Shown one piece after another: positions 25,209-35,716 of a stretch of 64,000 bases of DNA. The stretch is taken from positions 1-64,000 of the forward strand of contig CAYSQJ010000001.1 of NCBI GenBank assembly GCA_964433345.1, in the 5' to 3' direction. Made by a program: the position numbers and the translations under genes. Position 1 is the first letter of the stretch; each line of letters starts with the position of its first letter. The notes beneath the pieces were generated by a model. The model made no database searches, was not told the origin of the DNA, and was given only the letters and a program-made list of their open reading frames with translations. The stretch comes from Ga0077527 sp964433345. GTDB lineage: Bacteria > Pseudomonadota > Gammaproteobacteria > Burkholderiales > SG8-41.

Positions 25209-27391
25209 CGGCTACGGGCGCAAGCCCCGCGCGTTCCGGCGCAGTGATGCGCTACCTCCTGATGCTGTGCGTCGTGCTCGGCGTCGCTGCCACATTCCTG
25301 CTGGCCTCCGTCAGCGCCAACACCGAGCTTTTTTCCGCGTACTACGCGCCCCTGCTTGGCGCAAACCTGCTGATTGCCCTGCTACTCGCGGGCATGGTCG
25401 TCTACCAGCTCGTCAGCCTGCGCCGGAAGCTCAAGGCCGGGGTATTCGGTGCCAAGCTGACGTTGCGGCTGGTCACCCTGTTCGCGCTGATGGCGGTGCT
25501 GCCGGGCGCATTGATCTATGGCGTTTCAGTGCAGTTCGTGTCGCAGAGTATCGAGTCCTGGTTCGAGGTGCGTCTGGACAGCGCCCTCGAGAGCGGCATC
25601 AACCTCGGCCGGGGCACCCTGGAGGGGCGGCTCAAGGAACTCACGTCCAAGGCCGATGCCATGGCGCTGGCGCTTTCGTCACGGGCCGAAGCGGAACATG
25701 TTTCCGCACTGAATGCCTTGCGCGAGCAGGCCGCGGTGGACGAGGCGACCCTGTACACCTCGCGCGGCAGGCTCATCGGATTTTCCGGCAGCGAACGCAG
25801 CGGCATCGTGCCCGAGCCGCCGGGACCGGCTGCTTTGCGGCAGCTGCGCCTGCAACAGCCGTACAGCGTGATCGAGGCAATACCGGAACGCGGCCTGTAC
25901 CTGCGTGCCCTGGTACCGGTCAACCCCATGTCCGTAAGCGAGGAAAGCCGCGTGCTGCAGCTGCTGCAGCAGGTGCCTGCACATCTCGCGCGCGACGCGG
26001 AAATCGTGCAGGCCGGCTACCAGGAATACCAGGAACTGCAGCTCGCGCGCAGAGGACTCAAGAGGCTTTATGCAATCACCCTGACCCTGACCCTGCTGCT
26101 TGCCCTGCTGTCCTCTCTGGGTCTCGCCTTCCTGCTCTCGAACCGCCTGTCGGCGCCGCTCTCTGCACTGGTCGAAGGCACGCGGGCGGTCGCCCAGGGC
26201 GACTTCAGCCGCCGCGCAGCGGTGGCGAGCCGTGACGAGCTCGGACAGCTGACGCAGTCCTTCAACAGCATGACCCTGCAACTGGCCGAAGCGCAGGCGC
26301 GGGTGGAACGCAACCAGGCGCAGGTGGCGCATGCCAAGGCCTACCTCGAAAGCGTACTTGCCCATCTTTCCGCCGGCGTCCTTACTTTTGACGGCGCACT
26401 GCGCCTGCGCTCTGCAAACCCCAGCGCCGAGCAGATACTCGGCGCGGAATGTGCGTTGCTGCTGGGTGCCGGAATACTGGACTGGGCTGCCGTGGATCCG
26501 TCGCTGGCGCCCCTCTCCGACGCGGTTGCGGAGGCGTTTGCCCGTGCTGACAATGCCGAATGGGAACGCCAGGTCGAGCGCGAAGTGAAGGACGGCACCC
26601 AGGTGCTGCTGCTGCGCGGCACGCGATTCGGCGAGGGTGGCGATGCCGGTCTGATCGTGGTGTTCGATGACGTGACCCATCTGCTGCAGGCCCAGCGTGA
26701 TGCGGCCTGGGCGGAGGTGGCGCGGCGTCTCGCGCACGAGATCAAGAACCCGCTGACGCCGATCCAGCTGTCAGCCGAACGCATCCAGTTCAAGCTGACG
26801 CCGAAGCTGTCGCCGGCCGATGCCGAAATCCTGACGCGGTCGACACAAACCATCGTCAGCCAGGTTGCCGCCCTCAAGCGCATGGTCGACGCCTTCGGCC
26901 AGTATGCGCGCACCCCGGAACCGGCCTTGCGCCCGCTCGACCTCAATGCCCTTGTGCGCGAGGTGCTGATGCTTTATGAATCGCTGGGCTCGAGCATGCG
27001 CCTGAATCTCGCCCCCGAACTGCCGCTGGTGCAGGGGGATGCGACCCAGATCCGCCAGGTCATCCACAATCTTCTGCAGAACGCGCAGGATGCACTGGCT
27101 GGAGCCGACTCGCCCTCCATCGAGATCGCGACGGCATCGCGGGAAGGCGGGGTCGAGCTGTCGGTTACCGACAACGGCAGTGGATTTCCGGAACAACTGA
27201 TGAAACGCGCATTCGAACCCTATGTCACAACCAAACCGCGTGGCACCGGCCTCGGCCTGTCGATCGTGCGCAAGATTGTCGACGAGCACCGCGGCGAGAT
27301 CATCATTACCAACGTTGCTCCGCGCGGCGCAAGGGTGGCCATCCGGTTGCCGGCGGCTGTGCAGGGTACGGGCGAGCGTTCCGCGGCGTAG
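25205..27391 (+). CDS. ntrY: Sensor histidine kinase NtrY
   Basis: 728-residue membrane sensor kinase. Four hydrophobic segments (about 16-38, 49-71, 86-108, 287-312) bracket a periplasmic domain at 109-286. A HAMP linker (about 313-365), a PAS-like domain and the kinase core follow, with phospho-accepting His511 in RRLAHEIKNPLTP and ATP-binding boxes NLLQNAQDAL, DNGSGFP and GTGLGLSIV. The ATG at 25205 overlaps the DUF4390 stop (ATGA). NtrYX systems are tied to nitrogen metabolism, respiration and envelope control in different proteobacteria. Confidence 0.94.
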   Translation: MTATGASPARSGAVMRYLLMLCVVLGVAATFLLASVSANTELFSAYYAPLLGANLLIALLLAGMVVYQLVSLRRKLKAGVFGAKLTLRLVTLFALMAVLPGALIYGVSVQFVSQSIESWFEVRLDSALESGINLGRGTLEGRLKELTSKADAMALALSSRAEAEHVSALNALREQAAVDEATLYTSRGRLIGFSGSERSGIVPEPPGPAALRQLRLQQPYSVIEAIPERGLYLRALVPVNPMSVSEESRVLQLLQQVPAHLARDAEIVQAGYQEYQELQLARRGLKRLYAITLTLTLLLALLSSLGLAFLLSNRLSAPLSALVEGTRAVAQGDFSRRAAVASRDELGQLTQSFNSMTLQLAEAQARVERNQAQVAHAKAYLESVLAHLSAGVLTFDGALRLRSANPSAEQILGAECALLLGAGILDWAAVDPSLAPLSDAVAEAFARADNAEWERQVEREVKDGTQVLLLRGTRFGEGGDAGLIVVFDDVTHLLQAQRDAAWAEVARRLAHEIKNPLTPIQLSAERIQFKLTPKLSPADAEILTRSTQTIVSQVAALKRMVDAFGQYARTPEPALRPLDLNALVREVLMLYESLGSSMRLNLAPELPLVQGDATQIRQVIHNLLQNAQDALAGADSPSIEIATASREGGVELSVTDNGSGFPEQLMKRAFEPYVTTKPRGTGLGLSIVRKIVDEHRGEIIITNVAPRGARVAIRLPAAVQGTGERSAA

Positions 27392-27408
27392 ACGAACAGA
27401 ACACAATC

Positions 27409-28662
27409 ATGCGACAGATACTGGTGGTGGATGATGAAATCGGAATCCGGGAGCTGCTCTCGGAAATCCTGTCCGACGAGGGATATGACGTCCAGCTTGC
27501 GGAGAATGCAGGCGCGGCCCGCGCCTTCCGCAGCCAGGCGCGTCCGGATCTCGTCCTGCTGGATATCTGGATGCCGGACACCGACGGCATCACGCTGCTC
27601 AAGGAGTGGGCGAGCAGCGGCCAGCTGACGATGCCCGTGGTCATGATGTCCGGGCACGGCACCATTGACACCGCGGTCGAGGCCACCCGCATCGGCGCCG
27701 CGGATTTTCTGGAAAAGCCGATCGCGCTGCAAAAGCTGCTGGCCACCGTGGGTCGTGCCATCAGCCGCGGCGAGCGGCAGCTGCCGTCGGCGGCGGGACT
27801 GGCGGTCCTCGGACGCACACCGGTGGTGCAGGAACTCAAGCAGCGCCTCGAGCGCATTTCGTCCAACCGCGGCCCGGTGCTGGTGCAGGGCGCTCCCGGC
27901 TGCGCTTTCGAAGCCTGCGCCCGTGTGTTGCACGTGCCCAACATGCCCTGGCACACCGTTGATCAGGGAGCGCAAACGGTGGATGCGCCACTGGAGCTCC
28001 TGCAGGCGGCCCGCGGCGGCACCTTGTTCGTGCGCGATGTGGCCGAGTTCAGCCGGCTGGAACAGCGCGGCCTGCTGGTGCTTCTGTCCCAGGCGGAGCG
28101 CTACAACGCCCGCGTGATATGCGCGACAACCCGTGACCTTTCGGAACTGGTCGCCGCAGGCCAGTTCGACGACCGGGTGTTCCAGCTGCTGGGCGCGACC
28201 GTGATCCGCCTGCCGCAGCTGCGCGACCAGCGCGACGACATTCCTGAAATCGCCGGTGTGATGCTGAAGGACCTGGTCGAGCAGAAGCTGGTGCCGGCGC
28301 GCCATTTCAGCGTTGCCGCACTCAACGCACTGCGCAACCACGACTGGCCGGGAAATTTCTCCGAACTGCGCAGTGTCGTGCAGACACTGGCCAATACCGC
28401 GGCCGGCGAACAGATTATCCTCGAGGAAACCCTGCGCGCACTGCCGCAGGCGGCCGCGCCGGGTGCTTCCGCCTCGCTCCAGCTCGACGCGCCCCTGCGC
28501 GACGCGCGCGATGCCTTCGAACGCATTTATTTTGAATATCATCTGGCGCGCGAGGGCGGCAACATCAGCCGCGTGGCCGACGTGGTCGGGCTCGAACGTA
28601 CCCACCTCTATCGCAAGCTCAAGCAGCTTGGCGTGAAGACTTCCCGCAGGAACGACGAGTAG
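27409..28662 (+). CDS. ntrX: Response regulator NtrX with degenerate AAA+ domain
   Basis: 417-residue partner of NtrY. The receiver is intact (Asp8/Asp9, phospho-acceptor Asp52 in LLDIWMPDTDG, Lys103). The central domain is shortened and its Walker A, normally GExGTGKE, reads GAPGCAFE (161-168). The Walker B region reads GGTLFVRDVAEF and no GAFTGA sigma-54 contact loop is present. A Fis-type helix-turn-helix (NISRVADVVGLERTHLYRKLKQLGV) ends the protein. It therefore probably binds DNA without activating sigma-54 polymerase. Confidence 0.92.
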   Translation: MRQILVVDDEIGIRELLSEILSDEGYDVQLAENAGAARAFRSQARPDLVLLDIWMPDTDGITLLKEWASSGQLTMPVVMMSGHGTIDTAVEATRIGAADFLEKPIALQKLLATVGRAISRGERQLPSAAGLAVLGRTPVVQELKQRLERISSNRGPVLVQGAPGCAFEACARVLHVPNMPWHTVDQGAQTVDAPLELLQAARGGTLFVRDVAEFSRLEQRGLLVLLSQAERYNARVICATTRDLSELVAAGQFDDRVFQLLGATVIRLPQLRDQRDDIPEIAGVMLKDLVEQKLVPARHFSVAALNALRNHDWPGNFSELRSVVQTLANTAAGEQIILEETLRALPQAAAPGASASLQLDAPLRDARDAFERIYFEYHLAREGGNISRVADVVGLERTHLYRKLKQLGVKTSRRNDE

Positions 28663-28700
28663 GGTCGCGGCAGCCCTCGCCCCGGCCGGGGCCCAGCCGC

Positions 28701-28706
28701 TATAAT
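28701..28706 (+). promoter_or_regulatory. Possible -10 element upstream of tkt
   Basis: TATAAT lies 45 bases before the tkt ATG in the 88-base gap after ntrX, inside a small hairpin CCGC-TATAATT-GCGG. No -35 resembling TTGACA is seen 16-18 bases upstream, so an activator may be needed if this is a promoter. Confidence 0.35.
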
Positions 28707-28750
28707 TGCGGCTTTCCGCAAGGCCCTTCCCCATTCCAGGACTGCAAGCC

Positions 28751-30751
28751 ATGAGTTCCCGACCCGAACTGGCGAATGCGCTGCGCGCGCTGGCCATGGA
28801 CGCCGTGCAGCAGGCCAATTCCGGCCACCCCGGCATGCCGATGGGCATGGCCGAAATCGCCGAGGCGCTGTGGCGCCGCAATCTCCGCCACAATCCGGCC
28901 AATCCGCAGTGGGCCGATCGCGACCGTTTCGTGCTGTCGAACGGACATGGCTCGATGCTGCTCTATGCGCTGCTGCATCTCACGGGCTATGACCTGCCTG
29001 TCGGGGAACTGAAACGTTTCCGCCAGCTGCACTCGAAGACACCAGGCCATCCCGAGCACGGCATGGCTCCCGGTGTGGAAACCACGACAGGTCCGCTGGG
29101 CCAGGGCATCGCCAACGCAGTCGGCATGGCCATCGCCGAGCGAGTGCTGGCCGACAGCTTCAACCGCGAGGGTCACCGCATCATTGACCATCGTACTTAT
29201 GTTTTTCTCGGCGACGGTTGCCTGATGGAAGGCATCTCGCACGAAGCCTGCGCGCTGGCCGGGACGCTCAAGCTCAACAAGCTGATCGCTCTTTACGACG
29301 ACAACGGCATTTCCATAGATTCAGAAAAAGCCGATATAAAACAATGGTTTACGGATAATGTTCCGCAGCGCTTCGCAGCTTATGGGTGGAACGTGATCTA
29401 TGGTGTCGATGGTCATGACGGCGATGCGGTAGACGCCGCAATTCGCCAGGCGCTGCAGGAAACTGCGCGCCCGACGCTGATCTGCTGCAAGACGGTCATC
29501 GGCAAGGGTTCGCCGAAAAAACAAAATACCGGCGGCGTGCATGGCGCGCCACTGGGCGCCGAGGAAATCGCCGCTACCCGCGAGGCAATCGGCTGGCCGC
29601 ATCCACCCTTCGAGATTCCGGAGGACGTGCGCGCGGAATGGAATGCGCGCGACAGAGGCGCTGCGCTTGAGGCCGAATGGAATCAGCGTTTCACTGCCTA
29701 CGCCGCAGCGCATCCGGAACTGGCCGCGGAATTCAGACGCCGCATGGCGGGCGAGCTGCCGGCCGGTTGGACCGCAAAGCGCGACGCGTTTATCGCGCAA
29801 ACTGTGAACAAGGCGGAGACCATAGCCACCCGCAAGGCATCGCAGAATGCGATCGAAGCGTATGCGCCGGCGCTGCCCGAGCTGATCGGCGGCTCGGCCG
29901 ACCTCGCGGGCTCCAACCTGACGCTATGGTCGGGCTCCAGGGGTGTGAACGCCACCAGCGGCGGCAACTATCTTTATTTCGGGGTGCGCGAGTTCGGCAT
30001 GGCTGCCATTTGCAACGGCATCGCGCTGCATGGCGGCCTGTTGCCCTACCACGCCACCTTCCTCGTGTTCTCGGATTACGCGCGTAATGCCTTGCGCATG
30101 GCTGCGTTGATGAAGCAGCGCGTGGTCTGCGTATTCACCCATGATTCAATCGGGCTCGGCGAAGACGGCCCGACCCACCAGCCGGTGGAACACGCCGCGA
30201 CCCTGCGCCTGCTGCCCAACATGGATGTCTGGCGGCCCTGCGACACGGTCGAGACGGCGGTCGCCTGGGCAGCGGCGATCGAGCGCAGCGACGGCCCGTC
30301 CAGCCTGCTGCTGTCGCGGCAGAATCTCGATTTCCAGAACCGCGGCGCGGAACAGCTCGCAGCCGTCGCGCGTGGCGGCTATGTGCTGAATGACGCCGCG
30401 AATGGCGCGGCTCGCGCGGTGATCATCGCCACCGGCTCGGAAGTCCCGGTGGCGCTGGCGGCGCAGCAGGCGCTGGCGGCCGACGGCATCGCCGTCCGCG
30501 TGGTGTCGCTGCCCTGCACCCAGGCCTTCGACCGCCAGGATGCGGCGTACCGCGAATCGGTGCTTCCGCGCGGCATTCCGCGGGTGGCCGTCGAGGCCGG
30601 AGTCACCGATTACTGGCGCAAGTACGTCGGCCTCGAGGGCAAGGTCATCGGCATCGACCGCTACGGCGAATCGGCGCCTGCGGGCGAGCTGTTCAAGTTT
30701 TTCGGCATCACCGGCGACAGCGTCGCCGCGGCGGTGCGCAGCATGGTGTAA
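28751..30751 (+). CDS. tkt: Transketolase
   Basis: 666-residue thiamine-diphosphate enzyme that moves two-carbon units between sugar phosphates in the pentose phosphate (or Calvin) pathway. The ThDP motif GDGCLMEGISHEACALAGTLKLNKLIALYDDN is clear in parts (GDGCLMEGI, YDDN), with GHPGMPMGMA near the N-terminus and the pyrimidine-domain EFGMAAICNGIALHGG. Start ATG 28751 gives the usual MSSRPELANALRALAMD. It leads tkt-gap-pgk-pyk-fba, a common betaproteobacterial sugar-phosphate cluster. Confidence 0.96.
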   Translation: MSSRPELANALRALAMDAVQQANSGHPGMPMGMAEIAEALWRRNLRHNPANPQWADRDRFVLSNGHGSMLLYALLHLTGYDLPVGELKRFRQLHSKTPGHPEHGMAPGVETTTGPLGQGIANAVGMAIAERVLADSFNREGHRIIDHRTYVFLGDGCLMEGISHEACALAGTLKLNKLIALYDDNGISIDSEKADIKQWFTDNVPQRFAAYGWNVIYGVDGHDGDAVDAAIRQALQETARPTLICCKTVIGKGSPKKQNTGGVHGAPLGAEEIAATREAIGWPHPPFEIPEDVRAEWNARDRGAALEAEWNQRFTAYAAAHPELAAEFRRRMAGELPAGWTAKRDAFIAQTVNKAETIATRKASQNAIEAYAPALPELIGGSADLAGSNLTLWSGSRGVNATSGGNYLYFGVREFGMAAICNGIALHGGLLPYHATFLVFSDYARNALRMAALMKQRVVCVFTHDSIGLGEDGPTHQPVEHAATLRLLPNMDVWRPCDTVETAVAWAAAIERSDGPSSLLLSRQNLDFQNRGAEQLAAVARGGYVLNDAANGAARAVIIATGSEVPVALAAQQALAADGIAVRVVSLPCTQAFDRQDAAYRESVLPRGIPRVAVEAGVTDYWRKYVGLEGKVIGIDRYGESAPAGELFKFFGITGDSVAAAVRSMV

Positions 30752-30785
30752 CTTTTTTCTTCAACCGGATTTAAGCGGGGGCGTC

Positions 30786-31787
30786 ATGGCAATCAAGGTC
30801 GGCATCAACGGGTTTGGACGTATCGGTCGGATGGTGTTTCGCGCGGCGGTGGAGGATTTTCCCGATATCGAAGTGGTTGGCATCAACGACCTGCTCGAAC
30901 CTGACTATCTCGCCTACATGCTGCGCCACGACTCGGTGCATGGCAGGTTCCAGGGCGAGGTTTCGGTCTCCGGCAATACTCTGGTCGTCAATGGCAAAAA
31001 AATCCGCCTCACCGCGGTCAAGGATCCCGCCGAGCTGAAGTGGAACGAAATCGGCGCCGAGGTCGTCATCGAGTCCACCGGCCTGTTCCTCGACAAGGGC
31101 AGTGCCTCCAAGCACCTTGCCGCAGGCGCCAAAAAGGTCATCATGTCGGCGCCGTCGAAGGATGACACGCCGATGTTCGTGTTCGGCGTCAACGACAAGA
31201 CCTACGCCGGTCAGGACATCATTTCCAACGCATCCTGCACCACCAACTGCCTGGCGCCGCTGGCGAAGGTGCTGAATGACAAGTGGGGCATCAAGCGCGG
31301 CCTGATGACGACGGTGCATGCCGCCACGGCAACCCAGAAGACCGTCGATGGCCCTTCGAACAAGGACTGGCGCGGCGGCCGCGGCATCCTCGAGAACATC
31401 ATTCCGTCCTCGACCGGTGCGGCAAAGGCCGTCGGCGTGGTGATTCCCGAACTGAACAAGAAGCTCACCGGCATGGCTTTCCGTGTGCCAACCTCCGACG
31501 TGTCCGTGGTCGACCTCACCGTGGAGCTGAACAAGCCGGCCACCTACGCTGAAATCTGTGCCGAGATGAAAGCGCAGTCGCAGGGTGCACTGAAAGGCGT
31601 GCTCGGCTACACCGAAGACAAGGTGGTGGCCACTGACTTCCGCGGCGATGCGCGCACCTCTATCTTCGACGCCGAGGCCGGCATCGCAGTGGATCCGACC
31701 TTCGTCAAGGTGGTGTCCTGGTACGACAATGAATGGGGCTATTCGAACAAGGTGCTGGAAATGGTCCGCGTCGTCGCCAAGAAGTAA
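30786..31787 (+). CDS. gap: Glyceraldehyde-3-phosphate dehydrogenase, type I
   Basis: 333-residue NAD-type GAPDH. The dinucleotide motif NGFGRIGR (8-15) and Asp35 in GINDLL suggest NAD preference. The catalytic cysteine is Cys151 in SNASCTTNCLAPLA, and the C-terminal WYDNEWGYSNK is intact. ATG 30786 follows a good GGGGGCGTC spacer 34 bases after tkt. The frame is open upstream into tkt but that extension is not GAPDH-like. Acts between fba/tkt and pgk in central carbon metabolism. Confidence 0.97.
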   Translation: MAIKVGINGFGRIGRMVFRAAVEDFPDIEVVGINDLLEPDYLAYMLRHDSVHGRFQGEVSVSGNTLVVNGKKIRLTAVKDPAELKWNEIGAEVVIESTGLFLDKGSASKHLAAGAKKVIMSAPSKDDTPMFVFGVNDKTYAGQDIISNASCTTNCLAPLAKVLNDKWGIKRGLMTTVHAATATQKTVDGPSNKDWRGGRGILENIIPSSTGAAKAVGVVIPELNKKLTGMAFRVPTSDVSVVDLTVELNKPATYAEICAEMKAQSQGALKGVLGYTEDKVVATDFRGDARTSIFDAEAGIAVDPTFVKVVSWYDNEWGYSNKVLEMVRVVAKK

Positions 31788-31801
31788 ACAGTCAAAGACT
31801 T

Positions 31802-31896
31802 GCCACAGAGAGCACAGAGGACACTGAGAACTAGAACTGCAAAAAACTGCGGAGATAATGGTTTGTTTTCTCTGTGAACTCTGTGTCCTCTGAGGC
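31802..31896. repeat. Imperfect inverted repeat between gap and pgk
   Basis: Two 29-base arms, 31802-31830 and 31868-31896, are reverse complements at 23 of 29 positions and are rich in the unit CACAGAG. They are separated by 37 bases and fill nearly the whole gap up to the GTG of pgk. As RNA this would form a long imperfect hairpin between gap and pgk. Confidence 0.8.
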
Positions 31897-31911
31897 TAAA
31901 AAGGTTTTGAA

Positions 31912-33093
<1,182 letters not shown>

Positions 33094-33139
33094 CCGGAAC
33101 GCGCGGCCAGCCCCGACATTCAGGAAGGATGGACAGCGC

Positions 33140-34570
33140 ATGATCCGCAGAACCAAAGTCGTCGCGACGCTGGGCCCCGCTTCCAGCGATGCCAAGACCC
33201 TGACCCGGATGATCGACGCCGGAGTCGACGTGGTGCGCATCAACTTTTCGCACGGCATGCCCGAGGAACACCGGGCGAGAGTCAATCTGGTGCGCCAGCT
33301 CGCGCGCAAGGCGGGACGCGCCGTCGGCGTGCTGGTCGACCTGCAGGGCCCGAAGATCCGCGTCGGCAAGTTCAGGGATGGCAGGATCCAGCTCGAGACC
33401 GGTGCCAAGTTCGTGCTCGACGCAGAGTGCAGGCTCGGCGACCAGAACACGGTGGGCCTTGATTACAGGAACCTGCCCAACGATGTGCGCCCCGGCGACA
33501 CTCTGCTGCTCGACGACGGGCGCATCGTGCTTGGCGTGACTAATGTCCGCGGCCCGAAAATCACCACGGTCGTCGAACAGGGCGGCCCGCTGTCGAACAA
33601 CAAGGGCATCAACCGCAAAGGCGGGGGTCTTACCGCGCCGGCGCTGACTGACAAGGACAAGCAGGACATCCGGCTCGCGGCCGAACTGAAGGCCGACTTT
33701 CTCGCGGTGTCCTTCCCGCGCTCCGGCGAGGACGTGCGCTGGGCGCGCGACCTGTTCAACAAGGCCGGGGGCCACGGCCTGATCGTTTCGAAAATCGAGC
33801 GCGCCGAGGCTATACCCGCGCTCGACGAAATCCTCGATGCTTCCGACGCCATCATGGTGGCCCGTGGCGACCTCGCGGTAGAGGTCGGCGATGCCGCCGT
33901 GCCCGCGCTGCAGAAACGCATGATCCGGATGGCGCGCGAGAAGCACAAGCTGACGATCACCGCGACCCAGATGATGGAATCGATGATCAACAGTCCGATT
34001 CCGACGCGTGCCGAGGTATCGGACGTCGCCAACGCGGTGCTCGACGGTACCGATGCGGTAATGACTTCCGCGGAGACCGCTGCCGGCCAGTATCCGGCCG
34101 AAACCATAGCCGCGATGGTGCGCGTGTGCCTGGAGGTGGAAAAGGAAGACCTGCAGCAGCAGGAGCGCCGCGACGGTGCGACGGGGCGCAACGATGTCGA
34201 GAACGCGATCGCCCGCGCCACGGCCTTTACCGCCGCCGGCCTGCCGATCAAGGCGGTGGCGGCGCTGACCCAGAGCGGTCGCACGGCGCTGCTGATGTCG
34301 CGAATGGCGATCGCGGTGCCGATCTACGCGATGAGTTCGGTGATCGAAACCCGGCGCCGCGTGACGCTTTTCCGCGGCGTGCATCCGGTGCGCTTCAGGG
34401 GGGCGCGCAATCCCGAGAAGGCGCTGCACATGGCGGAAGACGAGCTGATCAAGCGCGGCGTCGTGCAGAACGGCGACCTGATCGTGCTGACCATCGGCGA
34501 GCCCTTCGGCCGCGCCGGCGGCACCAACACCCTGAAAATCGTCAAGGTCGGCGAGCACCGGAAAACCTGA
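33140..34570 (+). CDS. pyk: Pyruvate kinase
   Basis: 476-residue pyruvate kinase. The catalytic barrel shows RRTKVVATLGPAS, RINFSHG, the ADP/metal-binding KIERAEAIPALDEIL, DAIMVARGDLAVE and the signature ITATQMMESMI. The allosteric C-domain completes the length. ATG 33140 follows CAGGAAGGATGG. It lies 46 bases after pgk and 59 before fba, so it belongs to the same glycolytic cluster. Confidence 0.96.
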   Translation: MIRRTKVVATLGPASSDAKTLTRMIDAGVDVVRINFSHGMPEEHRARVNLVRQLARKAGRAVGVLVDLQGPKIRVGKFRDGRIQLETGAKFVLDAECRLGDQNTVGLDYRNLPNDVRPGDTLLLDDGRIVLGVTNVRGPKITTVVEQGGPLSNNKGINRKGGGLTAPALTDKDKQDIRLAAELKADFLAVSFPRSGEDVRWARDLFNKAGGHGLIVSKIERAEAIPALDEILDASDAIMVARGDLAVEVGDAAVPALQKRMIRMAREKHKLTITATQMMESMINSPIPTRAEVSDVANAVLDGTDAVMTSAETAAGQYPAETIAAMVRVCLEVEKEDLQQQERRDGATGRNDVENAIARATAFTAAGLPIKAVAALTQSGRTALLMSRMAIAVPIYAMSSVIETRRRVTLFRGVHPVRFRGARNPEKALHMAEDELIKRGVVQNGDLIVLTIGEPFGRAGGTNTLKIVKVGEHRKT

Positions 34571-34629
34571 TGTACCGAGAGTAAAATACGGTCCTTTTTC
34601 AGCAACCCCAGAACCGCAGGAGTCGTCAC

Positions 34630-35655
34630 ATGTCCGCAAACAACCTCGCCGCCATTGCCCGGGCCATGGTCGCCCCCGGCAAGGGCATTCTTGCCGCCGA
34701 CGAAAGCACCGGCACCATCGGCAAGCGCTTCGACGGCATCAGCGTCGAAAACATCGAAGAAAACCGCCGTGCCTACCGCGACATGCTGTTCGCCACCCGC
34801 GGGCTGGGTGACCACATCAGCGGCGTCATTCTTTACGACGAGACCCTGCGCCAGAAGGCCGCCGACGGCAGGCCTTTCGTCGAGGTGCTGAACAAGGCCG
34901 GCGTGCTGCCGGGCATCAAGGTCGATGCCGGCGCCAAGCCGCTGGCTTTCTGCCCCGGTGAAACCGTCACCGAAGGCCTCGACAACCTGCCCAAGCGCTG
35001 TGCCGAATATGTGAAGCTCGGCGCGAAGTTCGCCAAGTGGCGCGCCGTGATCGACATCGGTCGCGACATTCCGACCTCGACCTGCATCGCCGCCAATGCC
35101 CATGCATTGGCACGCTATGCCGCGATCTGCCAGGAAGCCGGGCTGGTGCCCATCGTCGAGCCGGAAGTACTGATGGACGGTGACCACAGCATCGACCGTT
35201 GCGAGGAAGTCACCGAGTGGACTCTAAACGCGGTCTACGATGCGCTGTACCTGAATCGCGTTGTCCTCGAGCACAGTGTCCTGAAGCCTTCGATGGTCAT
35301 CTCCGGCAAGAAATGCCCGAAGCAGGCGCCGGTGGATGAAGTCGCAGCTCGCACCGTGCGCGTACTGAAGCGTACGGTGCCCGCCGCAGTCGCCGGCATC
35401 GCCTTCCTGTCCGGCGGGCAGAGTGACGAAGTGGCCACTGCCCACCTCAATTCGATGAACGCCCAGTTCAAAGGCGAGTTGCCCTGGCCACTGTCCTTTT
35501 CCTACGGCCGCGCCTTGCAGCAGGCCTCGCTGAAGGCCTGGAAGGGCCAGGCGGCCAATGTGCCGGCCGCACAGGCCGCGCTTGCCCATCGTGCGCGCAT
35601 GAACGGACTGGCGGCGCTGGGCCGCTATTCGGCAGACCTGGAGCACAAAGGCTGA
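34630..35655 (+). CDS. Class I fructose-bisphosphate aldolase
   Basis: 341-residue Schiff-base aldolase of the metazoan/plant-like class I type, not the zinc-dependent class II enzyme. ILAADESTGTIGKRF (20-34), the substrate region KFAKWRAV (133-140) and the Schiff-base Lys219 in EHSVLKPSMV are conserved; no His-rich metal site of class II is present. ATG 34630 is preceded by CAGGAG. As the last gene of tkt-gap-pgk-pyk it occupies the place where betaproteobacteria usually carry a class II fba. Confidence 0.95.
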   Translation: MSANNLAAIARAMVAPGKGILAADESTGTIGKRFDGISVENIEENRRAYRDMLFATRGLGDHISGVILYDETLRQKAADGRPFVEVLNKAGVLPGIKVDAGAKPLAFCPGETVTEGLDNLPKRCAEYVKLGAKFAKWRAVIDIGRDIPTSTCIAANAHALARYAAICQEAGLVPIVEPEVLMDGDHSIDRCEEVTEWTLNAVYDALYLNRVVLEHSVLKPSMVISGKKCPKQAPVDEVAARTVRVLKRTVPAAVAGIAFLSGGQSDEVATAHLNSMNAQFKGELPWPLSFSYGRALQQASLKAWKGQAANVPAAQAALAHRARMNGLAALGRYSADLEHKG

Positions 35656-35716
35656 TTTATAAAAATATCAATAAAATCAATAACTTATTGATAATTAGTT
35701 AGCGCTTGCTTTGAGA
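35656..35716. promoter_or_regulatory. AT-rich fba-COG0523 gap with perfect 17-base palindrome
   Basis: This 61-base gap is strikingly AT-rich for the window. It contains the perfect palindrome ATCAATAACTTATTGAT (35676-35692; 8-base arms around a central C), a plausible repressor site 24 bases before the GTPase ATG. The 16-mer AAAAATATCAATAAAA at 35661-35676 recurs after hemL (55770-55785, minus strand). Confidence 0.5.
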
